A DNA stretch of 24,385 nucleotides, taken from the NCBI GenBank assembly GCA_002402295.1, contig DHFO01000033.1:1-24385 (forward strand), given 5' to 3'. Positions 1 through 8,123 of the stretch are shown here, in pieces. The translations under genes and the position numbers were made by a program. Under the pieces are notes generated by a model that saw only the letters and a program-made list of their open reading frames with translations, was not told where the DNA came from and did no database searches. Within the stretch, counting starts at the first letter, position 1; every line of letters begins with the position of its first letter. The DNA is from Caldiserica bacterium UBA4822. GTDB taxonomy: Bacteria; Caldisericota; Caldisericia; Cryosericales; Cryosericaceae.

Positions 1-1314
1 CGCTCGACCGAGGAGAACATAGAATCAATGCTGGCGGACATCCGGTGGCTCGGTCTTGACTGGGACGAGGGATTCCTGAAGGGTGGAGCATTCGGCCCTT
101 ATCGTGAAACGGAGCGGAAGCCTCTGTACGACCGCTATATTGCTCAGCTGCTGGATGAGGACAAGGCCTACCGCTGCTTCTGCACAAGAGAGGAGCTTGA
201 GGAAGAGCGCCATAAGGCGGAGGCGGAGCATCGCATCTACCGATATGGTGGCAAGTGCGCTCACCTGTCAGCAGACGTCATCACACAGAACCTGGCCGAG
301 GGCAAGCCGTATGCAGTGCGCCTGCGTATTCCAGAGCAAGATGTCATCATTCATGACCTCATTCGCGGCGAGGTGCGTTTCAAGGCGGAGGAGTTCGACG
401 ACTTTGTCATTGCGCGTCAGAATGGCATTCCCATCTACAATTTTGCTACCGTCATCGACGACGCACTCATGCAGATCTCGCACGTCATACGTGCGGAGGA
501 GCATCTGTCGAATACCCCGCGGCAGGTCTTCATCTACCGCGCCCTCGCGTTCGATGTTCCCCAGTTTGCGCACGTTTCGTTGATTCTTGCACCAGACCAC
601 AGCAAACTGTCGAAACGGTTTGGCGCAGTTTCCGTCGGGGACTACCGCATGGAAGGCTATCTCCCTGAGGCGCTGGTAAACTACCTCGTCCTGCTGGGAT
701 GGTCTCCAAAGGACGACCGTGAGTTCTTCACGATGGATGAGCTGGTGAAGGAGTTTACCCTCGAGGGTGTCAGTAAGTCAGGAGCGGTCTTTGACAAGAA
801 GAAACTCACTTGGATGAATCACATGTACCTCGGCCGGAAGCCCGCATCGGACCTGCTCGAGATTCTTCGCGAGGACTTTGCCGACCAGTACGCGGTCTCG
901 TTCGATGGTGTCGACGAAAGCCTCATTCTCAAAGCCATTGAGCTCACGAAGGGCAACGCACAGGTCGTGCCAGACCTGTTCAGGCTCACGGCCAACATTG
1001 TCCGTTCCGATGTGACAATTGCAGACGAGGCCTCGCGTGCAATCGCAGTGTCGCCTGAGGCACAGCTCGTTCTTAGCTACCTTGTCGAACACGCTGGAGA
1101 GATTCCCTTCGGTCAGGACGAAGCAACGGTCAGTGCGTGGGTGGAGGACCTGCGCAACCGCGTCCCTCTTGCTCCACGCAAATTGTACGCCCCCATCCGT
1201 GTAGCGCTCTTCGGTGCCAAAGATGGACCGGAGATCGTCAAGCTCTTCATGGCCCTTGACCCTGACGTCATTCGCACGAGGCTCAAACAGGCGCTAGCAG
1301 TGGCGAGCCAGTAG
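1..1314 (+). CDS. gltX: Glutamate--tRNA ligase (GluRS), 5'-truncated by the window edge
   Basis: Charges tRNA-Glu with glutamate in the cytoplasm; class I aminoacyl-tRNA synthetase. The frame is open from base 1. The first visible residues (RSTEEN, then WLGLDWDEG) are internal GluRS sequence, so the ATG at 28 is not the real start and the HIGH-motif part lies outside the window. The class I KMSKS loop appears as KLSKR at 604-618. The conserved block HVIRAEEHLSNTPRQ lies at about 481-525. The rest is the anticodon-binding helical domain, ending at TAG 1312-1314. It ends tail-to-tail with the flippase-like gene, 45 bp apart. Whether the enzyme is discriminating or also charges tRNA-Gln cannot be told from this fragment. 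Confidence 0.97.
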   Translation, partial: RSTEENIESMLADIRWLGLDWDEGFLKGGAFGPYRETERKPLYDRYIAQLLDEDKAYRCFCTREELEEERHKAEAEHRIYRYGGKCAHLSADVITQNLAEGKPYAVRLRIPEQDVIIHDLIRGEVRFKAEEFDDFVIARQNGIPIYNFATVIDDALMQISHVIRAEEHLSNTPRQVFIYRALAFDVPQFAHVSLILAPDHSKLSKRFGAVSVGDYRMEGYLPEALVNYLVLLGWSPKDDREFFTMDELVKEFTLEGVSKSGAVFDKKKLTWMNHMYLGRKPASDLLEILREDFADQYAVSFDGVDESLILKAIELTKGNAQVVPDLFRLTANIVRSDVTIADEASRAIAVSPEAQLVLSYLVEHAGEIPFGQDEATVSAWVEDLRNRVPLAPRKLYAPIRVALFGAKDGPEIVKLFMALDPDVIRTRLKQALAVASQ

Positions 1315-1359
1315 TCGCCAATCCGGAGAGTCCTGACTGTTTTTCCCCGTGAACTGCTG

Positions 1360-2397
1360 TCAGAGTCGCTGCTGTTCTCTTAAGGGTTCTCCTAAGGGCG
1401 CATTCGTAGGCTGCCTCCGCAGCAGTACGAAGAAAAAGATCGCACCGATGATGCTCGGGATATAATAGGTCCAAACACGCCAGACCAGCGTCACGGCCGC
1501 CGTCTGTTCCTGTGCAAATGGTCCGAAGAACAGAGCGAACACTCCCTCAATGATGCCCATACCGCCTGGAGTCACCCCGATACCGTTTGTGAACTGTACG
1601 CCTGCTTGAGTCAACAGAAGCTGCCACGCCGGCGTATCGGTCATGCCAAGGGCCCGGAAGGCTAGTGGCGCGTAGATGAGGGACAACACCTGTGATAGCA
1701 GGGACAGCAGGAACACCCGGACAGCCAGGACGGGCCCGGACTTCGAGAATAGACGGAATCCATCGTAGAAGTCATCGAGACCGGAAATGACCCGTTCGAC
1801 AGCCGCAGGGTGAGTGCGAAGCACTCTGCGCACAGCATGTTCCACCCCGGCGCGGAAGCGGACGGCGAGCACCACCCCGACAGTCACCAGGAACACCACA
1901 AGTGCCATGCGCGCGAGGACGGAACTGCGTCCGGCTGCCATCAGCGGTGACGGCGAGGCAAGAATCGCCAGTGAGAACAGGGCATTGACCACCAGATTGA
2001 GCAGCACGTAGATGGAACCGATGGCAACAGACCTCCCCACCCCCAGTTCAAACCGACTCAGAAAGTAGGCCTGTGTGGCGATACCGCCAACGTAGAGGGG
2101 CGTGATGTTGGAGCCAAAGATGCTCGCGAGAAAAATCTCAAACCCTCGCCAGAACGAAACGCCGCCCCCACACACCCGAACGATGTCGCGAAAGCGCGAG
2201 GTGTCTACCACCCACTTGATTCCGGTGAGGGCGACGAGTCCCAACACGGCCGGCCAGACCAGTGAGTTCCACGTGGCACGCGCACCGGAACCCCGAACGG
2301 TCAGAACGACGGTTATTGCCAGGGTCGGAACCAGAAACAGCAGCGCATTCCTGATTCTCCGGGCAAGGGCTGGCAGCGGTCCATGTGAAACGGCCAT
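1360..2397 (-). CDS. LPG synthase TM-domain (UPF0104-type) integral membrane protein, flippase-like
   Basis: A polytopic membrane protein of about 345 residues with roughly 6-8 hydrophobic segments. It matches the transmembrane domain family of lysylphosphatidylglycerol synthases (flippase-like). Family signs are FGSNITPLYVGG in the second third and VTPGGMGIIEG near the C-terminus. No soluble aminoacyl-transfer domain follows, so it is not a full MprF; a lipid or polyprenyl-lipid translocation role is inference. Two starts are possible. The ATG at 2397 fits the domain boundary. The GTG at 2454 would overlap the upstream regulator's TGA as GTGA, a pattern repeated elsewhere on this strand. Neither has a clear Shine-Dalgarno. 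It is the last gene of a unit with the winged-helix regulator and the radical SAM gene. Confidence 0.82.
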   Translation of the reverse strand: MAVSHGPLPALARRIRNALLFLVPTLAITVVLTVRGSGARATWNSLVWPAVLGLVALTGIKWVVDTSRFRDIVRVCGGGVSFWRGFEIFLASIFGSNITPLYVGGIATQAYFLSRFELGVGRSVAIGSIYVLLNLVVNALFSLAILASPSPLMAAGRSSVLARMALVVFLVTVGVVLAVRFRAGVEHAVRRVLRTHPAAVERVISGLDDFYDGFRLFSKSGPVLAVRVFLLSLLSQVLSLIYAPLAFRALGMTDTPAWQLLLTQAGVQFTNGIGVTPGGMGIIEGVFALFFGPFAQEQTAAVTLVWRVWTYYIPSIIGAIFFFVLLRRQPTNAPLGEPLREQQRL

Positions 2398-2450
2398 GAA
2401 CTCTGTCGACCGCGTCTCTCTGGGAACCTGATCCGGCTGGCCCTGGCGGG

Positions 2451-3194
2451 TCACACCGCCGGCTGAGGCCGCCCACCCAGCAGGGCCTCCTGTAACACAG
2501 ACACGGCAATCTTCTTGTCCTGAACTGTGGCACGCTGCAGGGCGCCAAAGAACATGCGCCCGCACTCCGCAAACTGTTTGAGCAGGTCGGCACTCAGACC
2601 AAGGTTGGCCATGACCCACTGTTCATCGCGCATCAGGGAAAACATGACCTCGCCCAGCACCCCCAGCGCGACATCGGAGGACACTTCTCCAGTCAGCAGC
2701 CCCCTAACATCGAGGACACGGGCTATATCGACACTGAACACTTCAGCGAACACAAGCACCATTACTGTTGTGTAGAGAATGATCTGCAGAGGATTGCGTT
2801 CGCCCTCGAGCCGTTTCATCACCACGGTGATGGAACGGGCAATGCCGTACCGTGTGTACTGTTTGACTCTGTCGGTAACCCACTGCCTGATGGCTGCACC
2901 ATCGCGTTGCGCATGCTCCCGTTTGTCACTTGGCAGTCTCGCGGCCGGCGCAAACAGCACTCGAGACCTGCCCCGGGTTGTGCGTACCTCATGCTCCATC
3001 TCAACCAGACCGCACTCATACAGTTTCCGGAGAATGTCGTAGGCGGTCCACTTGCTGACCCCCATGTCTGCAGCAACATCCTCATACGATACAGGACCAC
3101 TTGCAGACCTGCACAACTGCTCCAACGAAGCGATAAATTCCTTCTGACGGGCCGTGGCCCCGCCCTTCAAGGACAACTCTCTCGATACACTCAT
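2451..3194 (-). CDS. Winged helix-turn-helix transcriptional regulator with all-helical C-terminal domain
   Basis: A 247-residue protein. Residues about 15-90 form a winged HTH: YEDVAADMGVSKWTAYDILRKL is the likely helix-turn-helix, followed by a wing containing RTTRGRSRVLF. Residues about 100-240 are predicted helical with a hydrophobic stretch (about 130-160) and may be an effector or dimerisation domain. I do not recognise that domain and assign no ligand. The start at 3194 is preceded by GAGGTGG at suitable spacing. It lies 60 bp after the radical SAM gene and abuts or overlaps the flippase-like gene, so it is probably a local regulator of this unit. TrmB/PadR-like families are alternatives for the fold. 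Confidence 0.75.
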   Translation of the reverse strand: MSVSRELSLKGGATARQKEFIASLEQLCRSASGPVSYEDVAADMGVSKWTAYDILRKLYECGLVEMEHEVRTTRGRSRVLFAPAARLPSDKREHAQRDGAAIRQWVTDRVKQYTRYGIARSITVVMKRLEGERNPLQIILYTTVMVLVFAEVFSVDIARVLDVRGLLTGEVSSDVALGVLGEVMFSLMRDEQWVMANLGLSADLLKQFAECGRMFFGALQRATVQDKKIAVSVLQEALLGGRPQPAV

Positions 3195-3254
3195 TTCACT
3201 TCACCACCTCGAACAATAGGCCGTATCTTATGCGCTGCGTGGTACGCGCATTGG

Positions 3255-4718
3255 CTACTTCTCAGTTGCAGGGTCCCTGTAGAAGGCCCGCATGTCTCCG
3301 CCATGGCTTGCGATATTCTCGTCCTTGCGCTGCTTGAACTCTCTCGCCTTCTGTGCAGCCTGCGGAAAGTCCCGCTCAAACACGGGACGCGATACTTCCT
3401 CCCACTCCAGTGACAGCCGGTCCAGATGCTCTCCGACGTGTCCGCTCATGTTCTCGACAGTGCCGTCGGTACCCTTCACGCCGGGCATCGCTGCAATCTT
3501 ACGGAAGTAGTCAGGATGGTCAATAAGCAGGCAGGGACGCAGCAGATTGTCAGAATACGGCTGGAACTTCTGAATCTCGGACAGGAACGGCAGCTGCAGG
3601 GCCTCCTTGAGCGACATGTCGTTGATATTACCCTGTGAGAGATGGATAAACGCGCATGGCTCAACGTTCCCGTCCGCCGTGATGTGGAAGTATCTGCGTG
3701 CGCCGGCGATGCACCCGCCCGTATACGGTCCGTCATTCCAGAAATCGGCCGGGAAGAGCGCCTTGCCCGCTCGAATGGCATGGATGCGCTCGTAGGACTG
3801 CAGGCGCTGCTGAGCAGTCAGCATCAGGCCCGTGTCAGGCTCGCGGCCGACGGGCACATACTGGAAGTACCAGGCGATCTTCGCCCCCTTGTCGATCATG
3901 TGGTCTACAAACGCGTCGCTCGTTACCTCGTCCAGGTTCGCGTTGGTTTCACAGACTGAGTACCCATAGAGAAGCCCTGCAGACCGGCAGCGATCCATGG
4001 CCAGCATCACCCGGTCCCATGCTCCGTCGCCGCGGCGTGCGTCGGTTTTCTCCCTGAAGCCTTCGACGCTGAAGCACGGTACGGCATTGCCACACGTACG
4101 CAGCTGTTCCACAAACTTCTCGGAAAACAGCGAGCCATTCGTGTAGAACATGAACGCTGTGTCCTTGTGGTGCTGGAAGATATCGATGAGGTGTGGATAA
4201 CACGTCGGCTCTCCGCCAGAAACGACCACGAAGTGAATTCCAAGAGCCTCTGCCTCAGTCAGGACCCGGTCAAACGTCTCGAATGACATTTCCTTGGCCT
4301 GCTGGTAGGAACCGGCCCAGCAGCCAGTGCAATGATAGTTGCAGCGCTCGGTCGGGTCTATCAGCATGAACCACGGTACGTTGAACCCTTCCTGCTCTGT
4401 GACAGACCGCTGCGTGCGTACCCCGAACCAGCTCGCGTCGATGACAAATGCTCCCGCAAGTGTTTTGAGTACTTGTGCGTCCGTATCCCGCAGTAGATTG
4501 ACAAGCAGTTGTTTGCCCGGGCGATCGCTGTTCACGAGTTCCTTCACACCGCGCACCTGATCCTTGAACAACGGTTGCAGTGGCAGTTTCTCAGCGATAC
4601 CTGCAACCTTGTCGACGAACCCCGAGAGATTGTGGTCCGGATCCTTCTTCAATTCATCGATGGCTTTGTTAATCGCTGCCTGCGAAACTGTGCGCTCTAC
4701 ACTCTCTTTGATACTCAT
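3255..4718 (-). CDS. Radical SAM/SPASM-type protein with helical N-terminal extension
   Basis: A 487-residue iron-sulfur enzyme. The radical SAM CxxxCxxC motif is CNYHCTGC (about residues 126-133), followed by the SAM-binding GGEP motif. Towards the C-terminus, GGCIAGARRYF, DGNVEPCAF and LLRPCLLIDHPDYF place extra cysteines as in SPASM/twitch auxiliary-cluster domains. The first about 110 residues are helical and lie outside the catalytic core. The layout resembles an uncharacterised family common in Clostridia and related anaerobes; the substrate is unknown. Of the tandem ATGs at 4721 and 4718, the second is better spaced (6 nt) from GGAGG. Co-directional neighbours are a regulator and a membrane flippase-like protein, which hints at a lipid or peptide substrate, but that is inference. 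Confidence 0.88.
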   Translation of the reverse strand: MSIKESVERTVSQAAINKAIDELKKDPDHNLSGFVDKVAGIAEKLPLQPLFKDQVRGVKELVNSDRPGKQLLVNLLRDTDAQVLKTLAGAFVIDASWFGVRTQRSVTEQEGFNVPWFMLIDPTERCNYHCTGCWAGSYQQAKEMSFETFDRVLTEAEALGIHFVVVSGGEPTCYPHLIDIFQHHKDTAFMFYTNGSLFSEKFVEQLRTCGNAVPCFSVEGFREKTDARRGDGAWDRVMLAMDRCRSAGLLYGYSVCETNANLDEVTSDAFVDHMIDKGAKIAWYFQYVPVGREPDTGLMLTAQQRLQSYERIHAIRAGKALFPADFWNDGPYTGGCIAGARRYFHITADGNVEPCAFIHLSQGNINDMSLKEALQLPFLSEIQKFQPYSDNLLRPCLLIDHPDYFRKIAAMPGVKGTDGTVENMSGHVGEHLDRLSLEWEEVSRPVFERDFPQAAQKAREFKQRKDENIASHGGDMRAFYRDPATEK

Positions 4719-4799
4719 CATCCACCTCCGTCCGCGTATGTTACGGCACTTCCTGGGTACAGAATGTTTGGTGCGGCGAAACCACCCGCACCTAGCACA

Positions 4800-4827
4800 A
4801 TGGTATCAGAGAAACCAAAAAAATCAA
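4800..4827 (-). promoter_or_regulatory. Possible sigma70-type promoter for the radical SAM unit
   Basis: Reading the minus strand, TTGATT (4822-4827) and TACCAT (4800-4805) are separated by 16 nt. Each matches 4 of 6 consensus bases. The site lies in the only sizeable gap (138 bp) between ispG and the radical SAM gene and would give a leader of about 70 nt. A T-rich stretch lies just upstream. It suggests the radical SAM gene starts a new transcription unit, although read-through from ispG is not excluded. Confidence 0.3.
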
Positions 4828-4859
4828 CATGAAAAACACAAGAAAGTGTAAAGGGGGTA

Positions 4860-5903
4860 TCAGAGTCTGTTTGCTTCGCTGATAAGGGCATCGACGAACT
4901 CCGCCGGAGCAACATTGCGGACGGGCTTCCCGCGCACAAACAGGATGCCTGCATTGCGCCCGCAGGCAATGCCCACGTCCGCCACCTTGCCCTCGCCGAT
5001 GCCGTTGACCACGCATCCCATCAGCGCCACGGTCACCGGTTTGTGAATCTCCCCCAGGCGGCGCTCCAGTTCATTCACGAGGCCCAGCATGTCAGCAACT
5101 TCGCAGCGACCGCAGGTCGGACACGACACAATCCGGGCGCCACGAACGCGCAGGTCGAGTTGCGTCAGGAGCGTCCATGCAGCATCGACCTCCCATAGGG
5201 GACTTCCGCTGATGGAGTACCGGATGGTATCTCCAATACCGTCCAGAAGAAGGGCGCCCATGCCAGCACTGCTCTTGATGAGCGACTGGCGGAGAGGCCC
5301 TGCCTCGGTGACACCCAGATGAAGCGGGTAGTCGGTCTTCGAAGCCACAATACGCACGGCTTCCACCATTTCCCTCACGTTGCTGCTCTTCACCGACACG
5401 ACGATGTCGTGAAAGTCAGCTTCCTCGAGAAGAGCGGCCTCATGCAGCGCCTCATCGGCGAGTGCCGCCGCCCGAGCCGATGGTTCGAGGTTTGGGTCCA
5501 TGGATCCAAGGTTGGCCCCGACGCGAATAGGAATGCCCGCCGCCTTCGCCGCCGCAGCAACGTCGCGAACAGCGGCGGGGTCCCGGATGTTGGAGGGATT
5601 GAGTCGAATCTTGTTCACGCCTGCAGCAATCGAGGCCAGAGCGACACGCGGGTCAAAGTGAATGTCAGCGACGAGTGGAAGGGCCACCTCGGCTCGGATG
5701 GACTTCAGTGCAGCCGCCGCAGGCAGGTCCTTGACCGCAAGGCGCACCATTTCGCACCCGCGGCCCTCAAGGTCGCGAATCTGGGCGACCGTTGCGGCAA
5801 CATCCCGCGTGTCCGTCTTCGTCATGGTCTGCACGACCACAGCACCACCGCCGCCTATTGACACGGGTCCCGCGTGCACGACACGCGATCGTCGACGCGG
5901 CAT
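4860..5903 (-). CDS. ispG: 4-hydroxy-3-methylbut-2-enyl diphosphate synthase (flavodoxin/ferredoxin)
   Basis: Penultimate step of the MEP isoprenoid pathway: reductive conversion of methylerythritol cyclodiphosphate to HMBPP using a [4Fe-4S] cluster. The 347-residue length fits the short bacterial form. Cluster ligands are visible in SCPTCGRC (C261, C264) and MGCVVNGIGEG (C297), with the catalytic-site glutamate E304. The N-terminal TIM-barrel contains VQTMTKTDTRDV and LVADIHFDPRVAL. The ATG at 5903 begins 2 nt after the rseP stop and has no clear Shine-Dalgarno, so translation is probably coupled. It is the last gene of the rpsB operon here and belongs to the same pathway as dxr three genes upstream. 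Confidence 0.96.
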   Translation of the reverse strand: MPRRRSRVVHAGPVSIGGGGAVVVQTMTKTDTRDVAATVAQIRDLEGRGCEMVRLAVKDLPAAAALKSIRAEVALPLVADIHFDPRVALASIAAGVNKIRLNPSNIRDPAAVRDVAAAAKAAGIPIRVGANLGSMDPNLEPSARAAALADEALHEAALLEEADFHDIVVSVKSSNVREMVEAVRIVASKTDYPLHLGVTEAGPLRQSLIKSSAGMGALLLDGIGDTIRYSISGSPLWEVDAAWTLLTQLDLRVRGARIVSCPTCGRCEVADMLGLVNELERRLGEIHKPVTVALMGCVVNGIGEGKVADVGIACGRNAGILFVRGKPVRNVAPAEFVDALISEANRL

Positions 5904-5905
5904 TG

Positions 5906-6928
5906 TCAGTGGACGAACCAGCCCGCTGCATCCTTGATTGAAATGAGGACCATGATGACAAGAAGGACCATCAGCCCGACGCTCTGGATGGCTCCCTGGC
6001 GCTCAGGTGGAATACGGCGCCGCGCAATCGCTTCGACGAGCAGGAACAAGACCCATCCTCCATCCAGTGCCGGAATCGGAAGCAGTTGCGTCAGTCCGAT
6101 GGCCACGGAGATTATTCCGGTCAGCCACAGCAGACTCATGAATCCACCCATGGCGGCCTCGCCGGTCATCCGTGCGATGCCGATGGGTCCGGTGAGCGAC
6201 TGCACCCCCGCTCGAGTGAACAGCATGGGCAGAGCCTTGACGTACGTGGACACATACTCACCGGTAAACAGCAGCGCACGCCACACTGCCAGGAGAGGAT
6301 TGTACCGCACGAAGCCTGGACTGTAGCCGATGGCCACGTAGCCAAGTTCGGCATCCATCTTCGGGGTAACAAGCACGTGCACTTGAGTCCCCTGCCGGTC
6401 AACAAGAATGTCCAACTGACGGTTCTCGCTGGCCCGGACCGCCGATGAGATCTGGTCGAAGTCCTTCATGGGGACGCCATCGATCGAGAGAATATTGTCG
6501 TCTGCACGGAGTCCCGCGGCCTCAGCGATGGAACCCGAGGTCACGGTGCCAACCTTTGTCGAAGCACGGGGGTCTCCCAGTGTTGCAAAAACGATACTGA
6601 AGATGAGGAAGGCAAGCACAAGGTTTCCAAGCATTCCACCGACCATGGTGAACAGACGTGCCCACCATCCCTTGCGGTAGAAGCCGTTCGGAGCGTCATA
6701 GTCGGAGTCCATGCCCTTTATCTTGACATATGCCAGGATGGGAAGCGCGTTGATCTTGAACACGGTTCCACCGTGTGTTCGGGACCAGACAGTTCTCCCG
6801 AACCCAAGTCCGAACTCCTCGGTCTGGGTGTGCGAGGCACGCGCGGCAAGCATATGCCCGCCCTCATGAAACAGCGTGGCCAGTGTAAAACTGAAAACGA
6901 AAGCAATAATAGTCACAACAATCTGCAC
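5906..6928 (-). CDS. rseP: Site-2 protease family, RseP-like zinc metalloprotease with PDZ domain
   Basis: Intramembrane metalloprotease that cleaves transmembrane substrates such as anti-sigma factors or signal-peptide remnants. From the GTG start at 6928 it has 340 residues. The first membrane segment carries HEGGH (H21, E22, H25), the zinc and catalytic motif. A PDZ domain follows at about 125-200 (VTSGSIAEAAGLRADDNILSIDG). The C-terminal membrane segment holds PIPALDGGW (D289), the third zinc ligand. GTG was chosen because AAGGAG lies 9 nt upstream and the upstream extension overlaps dxr without resembling the family. It starts 4 nt after dxr. The rseP position beside dxr, uppS and ispG is conserved in many bacteria. 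Confidence 0.94.
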   Translation of the reverse strand: MQIVVTIIAFVFSFTLATLFHEGGHMLAARASHTQTEEFGLGFGRTVWSRTHGGTVFKINALPILAYVKIKGMDSDYDAPNGFYRKGWWARLFTMVGGMLGNLVLAFLIFSIVFATLGDPRASTKVGTVTSGSIAEAAGLRADDNILSIDGVPMKDFDQISSAVRASENRQLDILVDRQGTQVHVLVTPKMDAELGYVAIGYSPGFVRYNPLLAVWRALLFTGEYVSTYVKALPMLFTRAGVQSLTGPIGIARMTGEAAMGGFMSLLWLTGIISVAIGLTQLLPIPALDGGWVLFLLVEAIARRRIPPERQGAIQSVGLMVLLVIMVLISIKDAAGWFVH

Positions 6929-6932
6929 GGAT

Positions 6933-8123
6933 TCATGCTCCTTCCGGATCGTCCGGACTTCCGGGATACTGTCGCCGGTACCACTCCTCTGCCAGACGCC
7001 GCCCGTCTTCAACAGCAGCGACGCGTGCCTCCACCGTCGGCGGCAGGCTCGCATCAGACGTTGCGCCCAGCACCGATCTCAGGACACTCACTATATCCCC
7101 GAACGTTCCGCGGGCAACCAGAAACCGTGAAACCGCGACCTCGTCCGCGCCCAGCAGGGCCAGCATGGCTCTCGGCGAGCGGCGCCCCGCCTCATCTCCC
7201 AGCGTGAAGGCCCGAAACTTGCGATCGACAGGTGAAAAACTCAGGTTTCCAAGTTCGTCCGCATGCAGACGCGCCACCTGCGTGCAGAGCGGCCTGTCCG
7301 GTGCACCAAGTGCATAGGCAATGGCAACGCGCATGTCGGGGTGGTACAGGATTGCGCGCGTCGTGCCGTCCTGAAACTCGACCAGGCCATGGACAATGGA
7401 TTGTGGATGCTGGACCGCATGAATGCGCGAGCGGTCTACACCGAAGACTACATTCGCCTCGGCGAGTTCCAGCGCCTTGTTGAACAGCGTGGCAGAGTCG
7501 ACCGTCACCTTGGGCCCCATACGCCACGACGGGTGCCGAAGGGCCTGCGATGCAGTCACGCTGTCCAGTTCATCGGGGGGCAGTTCCCGCAGCGGACCAC
7601 CGGAGGCCGTCAGAATGACCTGTTCGACGGTTTCGGGGTTCTCGCCCGCGAGGCACTGCCAGATGGCTGACAGCTCGCTGTCTACGGGACGCAGTTGTGC
7701 CCGGAAAGGTTTCAGCAGGTCACCTAGCGTTATCAGGAGTTCCTTGCTGGCTATGGCCATCGGAAGGCCTGCGCGCAGCAGGTCATAGACCACTCCCGCC
7801 AGACTGACGGAAGCGGCGGCCACGACAGTCATGTCATAGGAGACCGTGCCAAGCATCGACGGCAGCTCCTCGTCGGTCACCACCGGAACCTGCAGGCCCT
7901 TGCGCTCAAGGAGAACCTGGAGTCGTTCCCGTCCGCCCTGGTCCGAGAGCGCAACAAAGCGGGGTCTGAATTCGGATACCTGCTCTGCCAGCAGCTCGGC
8001 GTTTCTGTGTGCTGTGAGTCCGACAACATGATACCTGCCGCATCCGCTTCGGACCACGTCAAGCGTCTGGGTCCCGATGGAGCCTGTCGATCCGAAGATA
8101 ACCAATCCCCTGCTGCCCGTCAC
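6933..8123 (-). CDS. dxr: 1-deoxy-D-xylulose 5-phosphate reductoisomerase
   Basis: Converts DXP to 2-C-methyl-D-erythritol 4-phosphate, the committed step of the MEP pathway, with NADPH and a divalent metal. The NADPH-binding GSTGSIG is at residues 11-17. The metal-binding region reads PVDSELSAIWQ (D148, E150), and a further acidic ligand is E219 in NKALELAEA. The HPSWRMGPKVTVDSAT block is present. The residue after the acidic pair is Leu where most enzymes have His (PVDSEH), a mild deviation. Length is 396 residues, normal for the family. It starts with GTG, overlapping the uppS stop as GTGA. cdsA, which often sits between uppS and dxr, is not here. Confidence 0.96.
   Translation of the reverse strand: MTGSRGLVIFGSTGSIGTQTLDVVRSGCGRYHVVGLTAHRNAELLAEQVSEFRPRFVALSDQGGRERLQVLLERKGLQVPVVTDEELPSMLGTVSYDMTVVAAASVSLAGVVYDLLRAGLPMAIASKELLITLGDLLKPFRAQLRPVDSELSAIWQCLAGENPETVEQVILTASGGPLRELPPDELDSVTASQALRHPSWRMGPKVTVDSATLFNKALELAEANVVFGVDRSRIHAVQHPQSIVHGLVEFQDGTTRAILYHPDMRVAIAYALGAPDRPLCTQVARLHADELGNLSFSPVDRKFRAFTLGDEAGRRSPRAMLALLGADEVAVSRFLVARGTFGDIVSVLRSVLGATSDASLPPTVEARVAAVEDGRRLAEEWYRRQYPGSPDDPEGA

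Noticed and set aside
1329..1344. AGTC-CT-GACT followed by T5 between gltX and the flippase-like gene, as a terminator
   Set aside because: A 4-bp stem with a 2-nt loop cannot form a stable hairpin. The T-run alone is not enough.
4836..4849. ACAC/GTGT stem with a T-run on the minus strand after ispG
   Set aside because: Only four A/T-rich base pairs; too weak to call a terminator.
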